Part shown: positions 8,925-17,382 of the stretch, piece after piece
Numbering within the stretch: position 1 is the stretch's first letter
How the letters are laid out: the number at the start of each line of letters is the position of its first letter
DNA from: Fenollaria massiliensis
GTDB lineage: Bacteria > Bacillota > Clostridia > Tissierellales > Peptoniphilaceae
Direction: 5' to 3'
NCBI RefSeq assembly: GCF_000312505.2
Contig: NZ_HG326224.1
Location: 248,001 to 312,000, forward strand
DNA length: 64,000 bases
Notes under the pieces: generated by a model
Database searches by the model: none
What the model was told of the DNA's origin: nothing
Seen by the model: the letters and a program-made list of their open reading frames with translations, nothing else
Position numbers and translations under genes: made by a program

Positions 8925-10733
8925 ATGAAATTAAATCCAAATCAGCTCGAAGCATCTAGACATGATAAAGGCCCCGCCCTTGTCCTAGCTGTTCCTGGCT
9001 CTGGCAAAACTACTGTTATAGTGAATCGTATTAAATATCTTATCGAAGATAAAGGCATTAGCCCATATAAGATTCTTGCTATAACCTTTGCTAAGTCCCA
9101 GCAGCTTGATATGCAAAGAAGAATACTTGAAGCGCTTGACGAAAATTATTCAAAAGAGGTCGGCGTTTTAACCATTCATGCCCTGTCATACAAGATTATT
9201 AGAGAGTTTGAGAGATATAAAAAAATTAAATACACCCTGCTTGATGTTGAAAATGCACCTAAATCGAGAAATATTCTTAGAAAGATATATGTGGATAAGC
9301 TAAAAAATTATCCAAGCGAAGAAGATTTAGATCAAATACAATCTATACTTGGCTATATTAAAAACACCAACGAAGACTATATCGATGCCGATGGTCCTTA
9401 TGAATACAAGGTCGTGGTCGATGATTTTGAAGCTTATAAAAAGAAAAAGCGTCTCATAGATTTTGATGATATGCTTGTTATGGCAAATGATTTACTTGAA
9501 AAAGATAGACATATTATTTCAAAATTTAAGGACAAATACGAATACATCCTTCTTGATGAGGGCCAAGATACCTCGTCCATACAATTTATGGTACTTGATA
9601 AGCTTATTAATAAAGATAATAATTTTTTCGTTGTTGCTGATGATGACCAATCTATATATAGGTTTAGAGGCGCTTGCCCTGAGAGGATACTAAATTTTGA
9701 AAAGCATTATAAAGGCGCCCACATCTATAGGCTTAGTGAAAATTATAGGTCTACGCCAAGCATAATCACTGCTTCTAATAGACTGATTAGAAATAATAAG
9801 CTAAGATATGTAAAAGAATTAAATGCGTCTAAAAAAGGAAGTGCTCCTGTCAATGTGAAACTCTTTGGCAAAGACCTCGACGAGTACCGCTATATAGCAA
9901 AGTACTTGAAGGATGCGTCTGGCACTGTAGCTATTTTATATAGAAATAATATTTCTCAAATACCGCTTGCTGAATACTTAGAGCGCTACATGATTAATTT
10001 TACTTCTTATGATAAAAAAGATAGATTTTTTAGTCACTGGATTATTGAAGACATCTTTGATATATATAATTTTTCTCAAAATATGAATGACGCTAGTCTA
10101 TTTAGAAAAATTTATTATAAAATTAAAGGCTATTTATCTAAGCAAGACATAAATGAGATATACACTTTAACAGATGTCGATGTCCTAAAGACCTTATATA
10201 AATCTGAGGCTATTCAAAGCTATAAAAAAGATTATATTCTTGAGCTTATGAAAGATTTCAAAAGCATAAAAAAGATGAAGCCTTCAAGTATCATTGATTA
10301 TATTGAAAATGATATGAATTATAGAGGCTACTTAAGGACTAAGGGCCGTGACAACAGTGAGTCCTTCAACAAACTACTTACTATGCTCTACTTTTTAAAG
10401 CAAATTGCTCTCTATACTAAAAATATGGATGAGCTTAAATTAAGGCTCAATGTTTTGAAAAATAAAATCTATAGCCAAAATGAATCGAATGTGATTTTAT
10501 CAACTATACATGGCGCTAAAGGTCTTGAGTTTGACACAGTGTTTTTGATTGATATAGTTGATGATGAAATACCTGGCTCAAATAATGCGAGCGATGCCGA
10601 GTTTGAAGAAGAAAGAAGAATTTTCTACGTTGGAATGACTAGGGCTAAAGAAAACTTAAATATCTTTGCTTTTAAAGAGAGAAATAACACGGACTACGAT
10701 ATAAGTCCATTTATAAATGAAATTAAGGGCTAA
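8925..10733 (+). CDS. UvrD/PcrA-like superfamily 1 DNA helicase
   Basis: 602 residues, shorter than PcrA (~720). SF1A motifs are visible in order: Q-motif N-Q-L-E-A, Walker A PGSGKTT (24-30), Walker B DEGQDTS (about 211), QSIYRFRGA (about 242), N-Y-R-S motif, THGAKGLEFD-type motif (about 527) and VGMTRAKENL (about 569). The second Walker B residue is DEGQD instead of the usual DEXQD form, which still fits. A 3'-5' helicase role in DNA repair or replication restart is expected of the family. It is a single plus-strand gene ended by its own terminator. Short 2B and C-terminal regions mean it is probably a UvrD-like paralogue and not PcrA itself. Confidence 0.9.
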   Translation: MKLNPNQLEASRHDKGPALVLAVPGSGKTTVIVNRIKYLIEDKGISPYKILAITFAKSQQLDMQRRILEALDENYSKEVGVLTIHALSYKIIREFERYKKIKYTLLDVENAPKSRNILRKIYVDKLKNYPSEEDLDQIQSILGYIKNTNEDYIDADGPYEYKVVVDDFEAYKKKKRLIDFDDMLVMANDLLEKDRHIISKFKDKYEYILLDEGQDTSSIQFMVLDKLINKDNNFFVVADDDQSIYRFRGACPERILNFEKHYKGAHIYRLSENYRSTPSIITASNRLIRNNKLRYVKELNASKKGSAPVNVKLFGKDLDEYRYIAKYLKDASGTVAILYRNNISQIPLAEYLERYMINFTSYDKKDRFFSHWIIEDIFDIYNFSQNMNDASLFRKIYYKIKGYLSKQDINEIYTLTDVDVLKTLYKSEAIQSYKKDYILELMKDFKSIKKMKPSSIIDYIENDMNYRGYLRTKGRDNSESFNKLLTMLYFLKQIALYTKNMDELKLRLNVLKNKIYSQNESNVILSTIHGAKGLEFDTVFLIDIVDDEIPGSNNASDAEFEEERRIFYVGMTRAKENLNIFAFKERNNTDYDISPFINEIKG

Positions 10734-10743
10734 CGCCATAAGA

Positions 10744-10778
10744 AAAGGTCAAAGCAAAAACTTTGACCTTTCTTTTTT
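10744..10778 (+). terminator. Intrinsic terminator of the helicase gene
   Basis: AAAGGTCAAAG (10744-10754), loop CAAAAA, CTTTGACCTTT (10761-10771), then CTTTTTT. An 11-bp stem with a U tail. Confidence 0.9.
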
Positions 10779-11166
10779 AATTAATTTGTTTACGGCTTCC
10801 ATCGCTGTTGAAAGTCGCTTTTAGTTTTAGATTTACATAAAGTATCGAGCCTAGCATTAGAACTACTTGTACTAGCATAAGTATTATGACTAAGTTTCCT
10901 GTGTAGTCCTTGTCATTACTGTAAAGCAGGAATAATATAACAAGGCTAAGAGAAAGCAATCTTCTTCCTAAGTTTATCCAAACTATTGGAAAAAGTTTTT
11001 GTGCATAGTCCCAAGTCTCTTTGTTCGTCATAGAAAGTTTAGTTCTAAAGCCTATGGCTATGTTTGGCTCTTTGCTCGGAAATTTTTTATAAATCTTTCC
11101 CGCTACGATAAGTACAAGTGGGATAAAAGCCGTGGATATCAGCATAATTAACTTGTATAAAAACAT
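10777..11166 (-). CDS. SdpI/YhfL-family membrane protein
   Basis: 129 residues with about three hydrophobic segments (near 5-22, 60-80 and 90-112). The motif G-F-R-T-K-x-S-M-x-N-K-E-T-W-D-Y-A is the conserved SdpI-family signature. Members include Bacillus SdpI, which gives immunity to the SdpC toxin, but most are of unknown role; no sdpC-like gene is visible nearby. A GTG at 11178 in the same frame lies inside the Shine-Dalgarno-like GGGGGTGGG, so the ATG at 11166 is preferred. Convergent with the helicase gene. Confidence 0.75.
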   Translation of the reverse strand: MFLYKLIMLISTAFIPLVLIVAGKIYKKFPSKEPNIAIGFRTKLSMTNKETWDYAQKLFPIVWINLGRRLLSLSLVILFLLYSNDKDYTGNLVIILMLVQVVLMLGSILYVNLKLKATFNSDGSRKQIN

Positions 11167-11206
11167 GTACTTACCCACCCCCTATAAATTCTTTGACTAA
11201 TTTAGG

Positions 11207-12070
11207 CTAAAAATCTCCATCATCATAATCATCATCTGTCTTTTTTGCTTTTTTCTTCTTTATTGTACTTTTCTTTGAAGACATCTTCATTAAAACAAAG
11301 TAAGCAGCTACTACTAATAAAACTACTAGTATAAGTATGATTATTAGCTTAACTGGGCTCTTTTTATCAGATTTTTTAGCTTCTACTGGCTTAAATAATG
11401 GCACTTGATCAGTCTTATATGGCTCGCCTTTCTTAAGATTTTCAACAGTTAATTCCATATCAGCTATCTTATTTTGCTTAATTTGCTCATAGACATCTTT
11501 TGTTTCAAGTATTGCATCTTCGGCCTTTGTATTATTTTTTATTCTATCATTTAATAAATCAACTGCTATCGCCTTATTGACCTTGCCTTCGCTTGCAAGT
11601 AGTATGCTTGGTTTGCTTGTTTGATCAATGCTTAGATATCTAACATTACTCATGTTTTTTGATTTAACTAAAGTTATGGCTTCAAGCAGTCCATCACTGA
11701 TGTCTGAATATGTCTCAACTATAAGTCCCTTATTTGATTTGACTAGTCCAACTTGCATAAATGGTCCAATCTTGTCCTTTATTATCATAATGGCGTTTCC
11801 TTTATTGACAAAGGAATCTTCTAAAGTCTTGTTAGCATTATTAAATAAGTACTCTGTAGAAAGATTATAAACTGGTATTACATATCCAACTAAGTCTTCT
11901 CTTTCGTTGTTTTCTTCTTTCATCTTATTGTTTATGACTAAGTTAAGTCTTTCTACTTCTGCATCATTTAGCACATAGCCATTCGGCACGCTAACTTTAA
12001 GATCAGCAGCATAAGCTACGTTCGTAAACATAAGTAATAATATTAATAAAAAACATACTTTCCTTTTCAT
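11207..12070 (-). CDS. Exported membrane-anchored protein, possible TPM-like domain
   Basis: 287 residues. Signal peptide at 1-21 (ending A-Y-A-A), an extracytoplasmic domain at about 25-235, one transmembrane helix near 240-262, then a Lys-rich and Asp-rich tail. The domain begins D-L-K-V-S-V-P-N-G-Y-V-L-N-D-A-E-V-E-R-L-N, which resembles the start of TPM (YgcG-type) domains. I cannot show a catalytic motif, so the domain call is weak. AAAGGAGG precedes the ATG. Next gene on the minus strand is the SdpI-like protein; no clear functional link. Confidence 0.6.
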   Translation of the reverse strand: MKRKVCFLLILLLMFTNVAYAADLKVSVPNGYVLNDAEVERLNLVINNKMKEENNEREDLVGYVIPVYNLSTEYLFNNANKTLEDSFVNKGNAIMIIKDKIGPFMQVGLVKSNKGLIVETYSDISDGLLEAITLVKSKNMSNVRYLSIDQTSKPSILLASEGKVNKAIAVDLLNDRIKNNTKAEDAILETKDVYEQIKQNKIADMELTVENLKKGEPYKTDQVPLFKPVEAKKSDKKSPVKLIIILILVVLLVVAAYFVLMKMSSKKSTIKKKKAKKTDDDYDDGDF

Positions 12071-12178
12071 AAGAAAACCTCCTTTATTCTTATTCTTTAT
12101 TTACCCTTAAGCACGTTAAACTAAACAAGAACTAAAAATTTTATCTACATCTCATAAAATATTTTCTTAAATAAATAT

Positions 12179-12202
12179 CCCCCGGCCTAGCCGGGGGTTT
12201 TT
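12179..12202. repeat. Right-end palindrome of the IS200-like element
   Basis: Stem CCCCCGGC (12179-12186), loop CTA, stem GCCGGGGG (12190-12197), then TTTTT. Same layout as the left-end hairpin. Confidence 0.75.
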
Positions 12203-12307
12203 CTCATGCGGCCCAAAGGGCCTGTATTACTAGCCACGCCTCAAGGACGTTGGTTAATCTGTCACTTGCAAATTATACTAGCTACCCTTTAAAAGGGTCT
12301 AATTGTA

Positions 12308-12741
12308 TCAAAATGTCAGCTGTTCACTAAGCTGGTCTTGTTTCAATTGATTTTGTATATACTCTTGTATGATTTTTGTATTTTTTCCTGCTGTATCTAC
12401 ATAATAACCTCTACACCAAAATTGACGTCCTCTGTACTTATATTTTAAATTGCCCCATTTTTCATAAATCATTATACTGCTTTTTCCTTTAAAGAAATCC
12501 CCATGAAGCTTGATACTGCTAATTTGGGTGGTATTTCTACCAACATGTGTACATGATCTGGGCAAACTTCTGCTTCTATTATATTAACTTCTTTCCAACT
12601 ACATAATTCTCTTAAAATTTGTCCTATTTCAAGTCTTTTATCTCCAAAAAATTCTTTCCTTCTATACTTGGGTGCAAACACTATGTGGTATTTGCAATTC
12701 CATTTAGTATGTGATAAACTATGTGTGTCATTCAATGACAT
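12308..12741 (-). pseudogene. tnpA: IS200-type transposase TnpA, frameshifted
   Basis: The 5' frame (12741 to about 12505) starts MSLNDTHSLSHTKWNCKYHI and contains CPDHVHMLVEIPP, with the HUH motif His-x-His. The 3' frame (to 12308) continues with KGKSSIMIYEKWGNLKYKY, FWCRGYYVDTAG (conserved Tyr region) and EYIQNQL. Together they form a standard Y1 transposase of about 145 residues. The frames meet near M-G / F-F-K-G-K (about 12500), where the shift is -1 or +2; the local G4 and T3 runs are one base each too long to give the expected M-G-F-L-K-G-K. So the element is probably inactive unless the break is a read error. Confidence 0.8.
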
Positions 12742-12749
12742 TTTTAATT

Positions 12750-12812
12750 CCTCCCTTATTTGATTTTATATTGCAATTGACAGATTACAATTATATTATA
12801 TCAATAGGGAGG
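12750..12812 (-). promoter_or_regulatory. Possible Shine-Dalgarno-sequestering hairpin upstream of tnpA
   Basis: On the minus strand CCTCCCTATTGAT is followed after ~35 bases by ATCAAATAAGGGAGG, which contains the tnpA Shine-Dalgarno. The arms pair over about 10-13 bases. In IS200 a leader hairpin of this kind hides the ribosome site and keeps transposase low. Pairing is seen directly; function is by analogy. Confidence 0.55.
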
Positions 12813-12850
12813 TTTTTTTGTTTGTTTATCACCGCTAAAGCTAAACTGAA

Positions 12851-12869
12851 CCCCCAGTCTAACTGGGGG
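12851..12869. repeat. Left-end palindrome of the IS200-like element
   Basis: Stem CCCCCAGT (12851-12858), loop CTA, stem ACTGGGGG (12862-12869), followed by TTTTC on the plus strand. Matches the right-end palindrome in form. Confidence 0.75.
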
Positions 12870-12875
12870 TTTTCT

Positions 12876-12910
12876 AATACAAAAATAAAGCTACGATTAC
12901 TCGTAGCTTT
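12876..12910 (-). terminator. Terminator of the opp operon
   Basis: Minus-strand hairpin from AAAGCTACGA / TCGTAGCTTT (10-bp arms at 12887-12896 and 12901-12910) with a U-rich tail (ATTTTTG) towards 12876. It follows the small membrane protein gene. Confidence 0.85.
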
Positions 12911-12915
12911 ACTCT

Positions 12916-13122
12916 TTATCTTGGTCTAGTTAATATTAAAATTATAATCAAAACTATAAAGATTGGTCCGAATACTTTGGCTGCCGCTAAAAACATAGCA
13001 GCAAAATCACCTTTTTCAGTTTTTTCTTGCTCTGTATGAATTAAATTACCTTTTTCATCATACTTGCCAGATTTTTTCTTTAGTTCTTCGAACGAACGAT
13101 CAATTTTCTTTTGAAAAAACAT
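12916..13122 (-). CDS. Small single-helix membrane protein at the end of the opp operon
   Basis: 68 residues: a charged, soluble-looking N-terminal half (about 1-38) and one hydrophobic segment near 44-65 ending in T-R-P-R. The ATG shares one base with the oppF stop (TAATG), so translation is coupled. Family not recognised. The charged N-terminus and the position suggest an accessory subunit for the peptide transporter, which is inference. The terminator at 12887-12910 follows it. Confidence 0.65.
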   Translation of the reverse strand: MFFQKKIDRSFEELKKKSGKYDEKGNLIHTEQEKTEKGDFAAMFLAAAKVFGPIFIVLIIILILTRPR

Positions 13123-14540
13123 TATTTATCCAAATTTAGCTTATGATGACATGCAACAAAGTGTCCAGGTCTTACTTCTTCAAATACTGGAACAACAGTT
13201 TTACACTCTTCAGTAGCATATTTACATCTAGTATGGAACTTACAGCCCTTAGGTGGATTGATAGGACTTGGTATATCTCCTTCTAGAATTTGAATTTCTT
13301 TCTTAGAATCAGTAGTTGGTATTGCGCCTAAAAGTGCTTCTGTATATGGATGCACTGGTCTAGCGTATAACTCCTTAGAATCAGCAAATTCAACTATATT
13401 TCCTAAGTACATTACACCTACCTTATCAGAAATGTATTTAATAACTGACAAGTCATGTGATATGAATAGATATGTTAGGTTTTCTTTTTCTTTTAAATCA
13501 ATCAACAAGTTAATAATTTGTGATTGAATAGATACGTCTAGAGCTGATACTGCTTCGTCGCAAACGATGAAGTCTGGCTTTAAAGCAACACTTCTAGCGA
13601 TACCAATTCTTTGTCTTTGACCGCCAGAGAATTGGTGAGGATATCTGTGAATAAAGTAATGAGCTAGACCGCAGTCTTGCATAACCTTTACAACGTAATC
13701 TTGTAGAGCCTTATCTTTTTGTTTGTAGATATCGTGAGCTACTAAACCTTCAGATATAATTTGACCTACAGTCATACGAGGGTTAAGTGATGAATATGGG
13801 TCTTGGAAGATAAGTTGCATATCTTTTCTTAAGTGTCTCATCTCTTCATATTCAAGTTCAGCTAGGTTTACACCAGCATCTCTATATCCCTCAGCTTTTT
13901 CGTATTCAGCATGTCCCTTAACTTCTTCTCTAAGAGAATCAAGTTTTGCTTCAACATTTTTTAATTCGCTCTCAGATGCTGAATCTTCTTTTCCATCTTT
14001 CTTAGCAAGAAATATTTTGTTATTTAATTCTTGTTCCTTTGAAAGTAATGATTTAACTTCACTTTCATTGTCATGATATATTAAAGCTCCAGCTATTTGT
14101 GCAAGGTCTTTGTAAAGAAGTTTATATTGCTTTTCAGCCTCTCTAAGCTTATTTAAAGCTTCGCCCTTTTCCTTGCCTTCAGCAAGTGCTTCATAAGCAG
14201 AAGTATCCTTTTCAATCTCAGCTTTAAGCTCTTTTAATTTATTCTTATGGCTAGCGAAACCATTTATTAATTTATATACATACTTAGGGTTAACTTCCCA
14301 TCTTGTTCTTCCGTAATAAATAGTTCTACCGTCAGTTTGTTTGTATAATTGTAGTAATGTTCTTCCGAAAGTAGATTTACCGCAGCCAGATTCACCAACT
14401 AAGCCGATAGTTTCTCCCTTGTAAATATCCAATGAGATATCATCATTAGCCTTTACATATTTAACTTCCTTGCCTACTTTTTGTACAGGGAAGTATTGTT
14501 TTAAGTTTTGTATTCTAAATAGTAATTCTCTATTTTCCAT
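13122..14540 (-). CDS. oppF: Oligopeptide ABC transporter ATPase OppF-like, with a long helical insert
   Basis: 472 residues, against about 310-330 for typical OppF. Walker A GESGCGKST lies at 49-57 and the Q-loop IFQDP at 244-248; the normal gap is about 40 residues, so about 150 extra residues (about 79-232) are inserted. The insert is Lys/Glu/Leu-rich and looks like two or three long helices, probably coiled coil. The signature SGGQRQR, Walker B, D-loop and H-loop follow, and the C-terminal oligopeptide-transporter motif with C-x-F-H-x-R-C-x-Y-A-T-E-E-C is present. The ATPase powers peptide uptake with OppD. The gene ends 1 base into the small membrane gene and overlaps oppD by 11 bases. 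Confidence 0.92.
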   Translation of the reverse strand: MENRELLFRIQNLKQYFPVQKVGKEVKYVKANDDISLDIYKGETIGLVGESGCGKSTFGRTLLQLYKQTDGRTIYYGRTRWEVNPKYVYKLINGFASHKNKLKELKAEIEKDTSAYEALAEGKEKGEALNKLREAEKQYKLLYKDLAQIAGALIYHDNESEVKSLLSKEQELNNKIFLAKKDGKEDSASESELKNVEAKLDSLREEVKGHAEYEKAEGYRDAGVNLAELEYEEMRHLRKDMQLIFQDPYSSLNPRMTVGQIISEGLVAHDIYKQKDKALQDYVVKVMQDCGLAHYFIHRYPHQFSGGQRQRIGIARSVALKPDFIVCDEAVSALDVSIQSQIINLLIDLKEKENLTYLFISHDLSVIKYISDKVGVMYLGNIVEFADSKELYARPVHPYTEALLGAIPTTDSKKEIQILEGDIPSPINPPKGCKFHTRCKYATEECKTVVPVFEEVRPGHFVACHHKLNLDK

Positions 14541-15525
14541 CGGATCTTACCCCCTTTTCAGGATAGAAACATCTTACTTCATGATTGTCATCTACTTTAA
14601 CTAAATCTGGTTGATAGTTATCACACTTTTCAGTTCTATATTTACATCTAGGAGCAAATTTACAGCCCTTAGGTAAATTTAGTGGATGTGGAACAGCTCC
14701 AGGTATTGCATCTAGCTTCATGCCTTGAGGAGTATCCAATCTTGGTATAGATACCATAAGTCCTTCTGTATATGGATGCATGAATTTACTCTTACCTTCG
14801 AAGATAATATCTCTTGGTGCTTTTTCAACTACTTGACCACAATACATAACAGCAACGTCATCTGCCATTTGGTTAATAACGCCAAGGTCATGAGTGATAA
14901 ATAATATTGAAGTACCGATTCTCTTCTTAAGATCATTCATTAATCTAAGTATTTGAGCTTGAATAGTAACGTCAAGAGCAGTTGTTGGCTCGTCAGCTAT
15001 AAGAAGCTTAGGAACACAAGCAAGTGCCATGGCAATCATAACTCTTTGTCTCATACCACCTGATAATTGGTGAGGATATTGTTTAGCAACAGTCTCTGGA
15101 TTTGGTATCTTAACCATGCTAAGCATTTCAACAACTTTTTCAGCTGCTTCTTTCTTGTTCATTCCTTGGTGAATAATGAACGGTTCACTAACTTGTCTTT
15201 CAACAGTAAATACTGGGTTTAGTGAAGTCATTGGCTCTTGGAATATAACAGAAACATCATTACCTCTGATATGACCCATTTTGTTCTTAGGTATATCAGT
15301 AATATTTTCTCCGTTAAACCAAATTTCACCACTGTCAATATATCCATTACCATCAAGTAGTTTAATGATACTCATGGCAGAAACACTCTTACCACTACCA
15401 CTTTCTCCTACTACTCCTAATGTTTTACCTTGTTCTACTGAATAGGAAACGCCATTAACAGCTTTGATTATTCCCTTTTTTGTTGTAAAAAAGGTATGCA
15501 AGTCTTTTAATTCTAATAATGCCAT
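14530..15525 (-). CDS. oppD: Oligopeptide ABC transporter ATPase OppD-like
   Basis: 331 residues, normal length. Walker [10 protein letters not shown]-loop [10 protein letters not shown], signature LSGGMRQR and Walker B LLIADEP are present, as is the C-terminal Cys motif ([16 protein letters not shown]) typical of Opp/Dpp ATPases, which may bind an Fe-S cluster in related proteins. It pairs with OppF in peptide import. It overlaps oppF by 11 bases and follows oppC by 12. No insert here, unlike OppF. Confidence 0.95.
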   Translation of the reverse strand: MALLELKDLHTFFTTKKGIIKAVNGVSYSVEQGKTLGVVGESGSGKSVSAMSIIKLLDGNGYIDSGEIWFNGENITDIPKNKMGHIRGNDVSVIFQEPMTSLNPVFTVERQVSEPFIIHQGMNKKEAAEKVVEMLSMVKIPNPETVAKQYPHQLSGGMRQRVMIAMALACVPKLLIADEPTTALDVTIQAQILRLMNDLKKRIGTSILFITHDLGVINQMADDVAVMYCGQVVEKAPRDIIFEGKSKFMHPYTEGLMVSIPRLDTPQGMKLDAIPGAVPHPLNLPKGCKFAPRCKYRTEKCDNYQPDLVKVDDNHEVRCFYPEKGVRSDGK

Positions 15526-15537
15526 TAATCTTACCTC

Positions 15538-17373
15538 CTATCTTTCAGCTGATCTAGGGTCGATAGCATCTCTTAGGCCATCACCTATTAAGTTAATACA
15601 AATTACACAAACACCTAGTATGATAGAAGGGAATACCCATCTCCACCAGTATCTTTGAATAATTATAGAGTTGTTAGCACCGTTAAGCATATTACCCCAA
15701 GTTGGATATGGTGCTGGAACACCAAAGCCAAGGAATGATAGTGATGCTTCAGTAAGCATACTTGATGCGAATGATAGTGTAGCATTAACTATAATTATAG
15801 ATATAGTGTTTGGTAATATATGTTTAAATATAATATTCTTTTCTTTAATACCTAGTGATCTTGCAGCAACAACATACTCTTGCTCTCTAATTGAAAGTAC
15901 TTGAGCACGAACAAGTCTTTGAAGTCCAGTCCAAGATAGTAAACCAAGTATAATCATGATCATAAAGATCTTTTGGTCTGCAGTCATTGTTTGGCCAACA
16001 AGTGCTGATAATATCATCGCAAATGGTAGGAATGGTAGTGAACCTATCATTTCAGCAACCCTTTGTAATACGTTATCAACCCAGCCTCCAACGAAGCCTG
16101 AAATACCACCAACGATTACGCCGATGATAGTCGAGATTATAACTGCGATAGCACCTATAGTCATAGATTTTCTACCGCCGTTAAGAATTCTGTTCCAGAT
16201 ATCTCTGCCTAGGTCATCAGTACCTAATAAGTAACCTTTGTGACCATAGCTATATACCTTTCCAGATTGATCAACAACATGTGTTTGATAGAAACCAGTA
16301 TAAACTTTATCTACCTTTTTACCTCTAAGTTCTTGAGGCACATTAAGTTGTCCTAATGAGTTAGAACCCCATTCAATGATAGTATCATCTTTTAACTTAG
16401 CAAGATATGAATATCTTTGTCCATATATATTCTTAACCTTACCTTGTATATCTTCAGGAACGTCCCACTCACCAGTTGTAGTTGGGTTACCCCACATATA
16501 AATCTTGCCTGATTCTCCTACAGCTACAAATGTATTGTATGAAGAAGCAAGGTCAACAACTTTTTCATTAATTTCAGGTATCTTAGATAAACCTGACTCT
16601 TGTGCACCTAAGTGAACAACTTTGCCGTCTTTTGTTATAGCGCATGCTGTATTAGGGTTTGGAACTATCTTAGCAATATTTCCTTTATATTCATGACCTT
16701 CTTTGTAGTCATTAACGCCCATGTTACCCCAAGCGTATGTGTCTCCATCTTCATCTAAAGCATAAGAAACTTGGTCTGAAGCAGCGATATCAACAATTTT
16801 TGTTCCAAGCAATTCTGCTGGTGCCTTAGCTTGTTGTAGTCTGTTATTACCCCAGCCAAGAACTTTACCATCATCAGTAAGAGCTATTACATGGTCAGTA
16901 CCACAAGCTACTTTAATGATGTTTTTTCCAGCCTTCTTTACTTCTTTAGGTATTTTTCTAATATCAACCTTTTTGGAGATATTAGTTTTGCCCCAAACAA
17001 AAATCTTACCATTCTCATCAACAGCAGCACTAAATGTAGATCCAACACTAAGTGTCTTGATATTCTTAAGTCCATTTGGCAACGGAAGTATATCGAAACC
17101 TGGAGCTATGTTAGCTTGTGTTGTTTCAACATATGATAAGTCTAAAGGATTAAATAAAGGTCCTATCAATACTAATAAGAATATACCAAAGAAAATGAAA
17201 AATGCAGTCATTGCTACCTTATTTGAAAGGAATACGTTTAATATGGTTCTAAAAGGAGTTTGAATGTCATCCTCAACCATAACGTCTTTTTTCTTTTTCT
17301 TGAATAAACTAAATCCTTTTTTCTTTGGAGGTATTTGGTTTGTTTCTTTTAAGTCTTTTTTATCTTTTTCCAT
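15538..17373 (-). CDS. oppC: Peptide ABC transporter permease OppC with an inserted RCC1-like propeller
   Basis: 611 residues, about twice a normal OppC (~300). The N-terminus is basic and cytoplasmic (1-50), the first membrane helix is at about 54-72, and the ABC permease core begins at about 384 with GTDDLGRDIWNR, then five further helices including the EAA-like loop AARSLGIKEKNIIFKHILPN. Between them, about 102-380, are seven units each built as ...G-K-I/V-Y-x-W-G..., the RCC1 blade pattern (blade tips near 128, 175, 216, 256, 295, 336 and 378). So the outer loop after the first helix has become a complete propeller. The frame is continuous across both junctions. Its binding partner is unknown; peptide binding, cell-surface docking or OppA contact are guesses. 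Confidence 0.93.
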   Translation of the reverse strand: MEKDKKDLKETNQIPPKKKGFSLFKKKKKDVMVEDDIQTPFRTILNVFLSNKVAMTAFFIFFGIFLLVLIGPLFNPLDLSYVETTQANIAPGFDILPLPNGLKNIKTLSVGSTFSAAVDENGKIFVWGKTNISKKVDIRKIPKEVKKAGKNIIKVACGTDHVIALTDDGKVLGWGNNRLQQAKAPAELLGTKIVDIAASDQVSYALDEDGDTYAWGNMGVNDYKEGHEYKGNIAKIVPNPNTACAITKDGKVVHLGAQESGLSKIPEINEKVVDLASSYNTFVAVGESGKIYMWGNPTTTGEWDVPEDIQGKVKNIYGQRYSYLAKLKDDTIIEWGSNSLGQLNVPQELRGKKVDKVYTGFYQTHVVDQSGKVYSYGHKGYLLGTDDLGRDIWNRILNGGRKSMTIGAIAVIISTIIGVIVGGISGFVGGWVDNVLQRVAEMIGSLPFLPFAMILSALVGQTMTADQKIFMIMIILGLLSWTGLQRLVRAQVLSIREQEYVVAARSLGIKEKNIIFKHILPNTISIIIVNATLSFASSMLTEASLSFLGFGVPAPYPTWGNMLNGANNSIIIQRYWWRWVFPSIILGVCVICINLIGDGLRDAIDPRSAER

Positions 17374-17382
17374 TGTAACCTC

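Larger units (their letters stand above)
12179..12880. mobile_element. IS200/IS605-type insertion sequence (approximate limits)
   Basis: About 700 bp holding one tnpA (minus strand, broken) flanked by two matched palindromes with identical 8-bp-stem, CTA-loop design: CCCCCGGC-CTA-GCCGGGGG at 12179-12197 and CCCCCAGT-CTA-ACTGGGGG at 12851-12869. Both are next to a T-rich flank (TTTTTCTCATGC and TTTTCTAATAC). Known IS200/IS605 elements carry such subterminal hairpins for TnpA recognition and have no inverted terminal repeats. No tnpB is present. The element sits between the exported protein gene and the end of the opp operon. Exact cleavage sites cannot be fixed here, so ends may be off by ~10-20 bases. 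Confidence 0.75.

Noticed and set aside
10777-11166. Toxin-immunity pair with the SdpI-like protein
   Set aside because: No SdpC-like precursor or SdpAB maturation gene lies nearby.
12179-12202. Simple transcription terminator for the exported protein gene
   Set aside because: The hairpin is upstream of that gene on the coding strand and has an identical-design partner at 12851, so it fits an IS end better.
15538-17373. OppC-RCC1 as an assembly chimera
   Set aside because: One uninterrupted 611-codon frame with permease sequence on both sides and neighbours in correct operon order; a chimera would need two in-frame joins.
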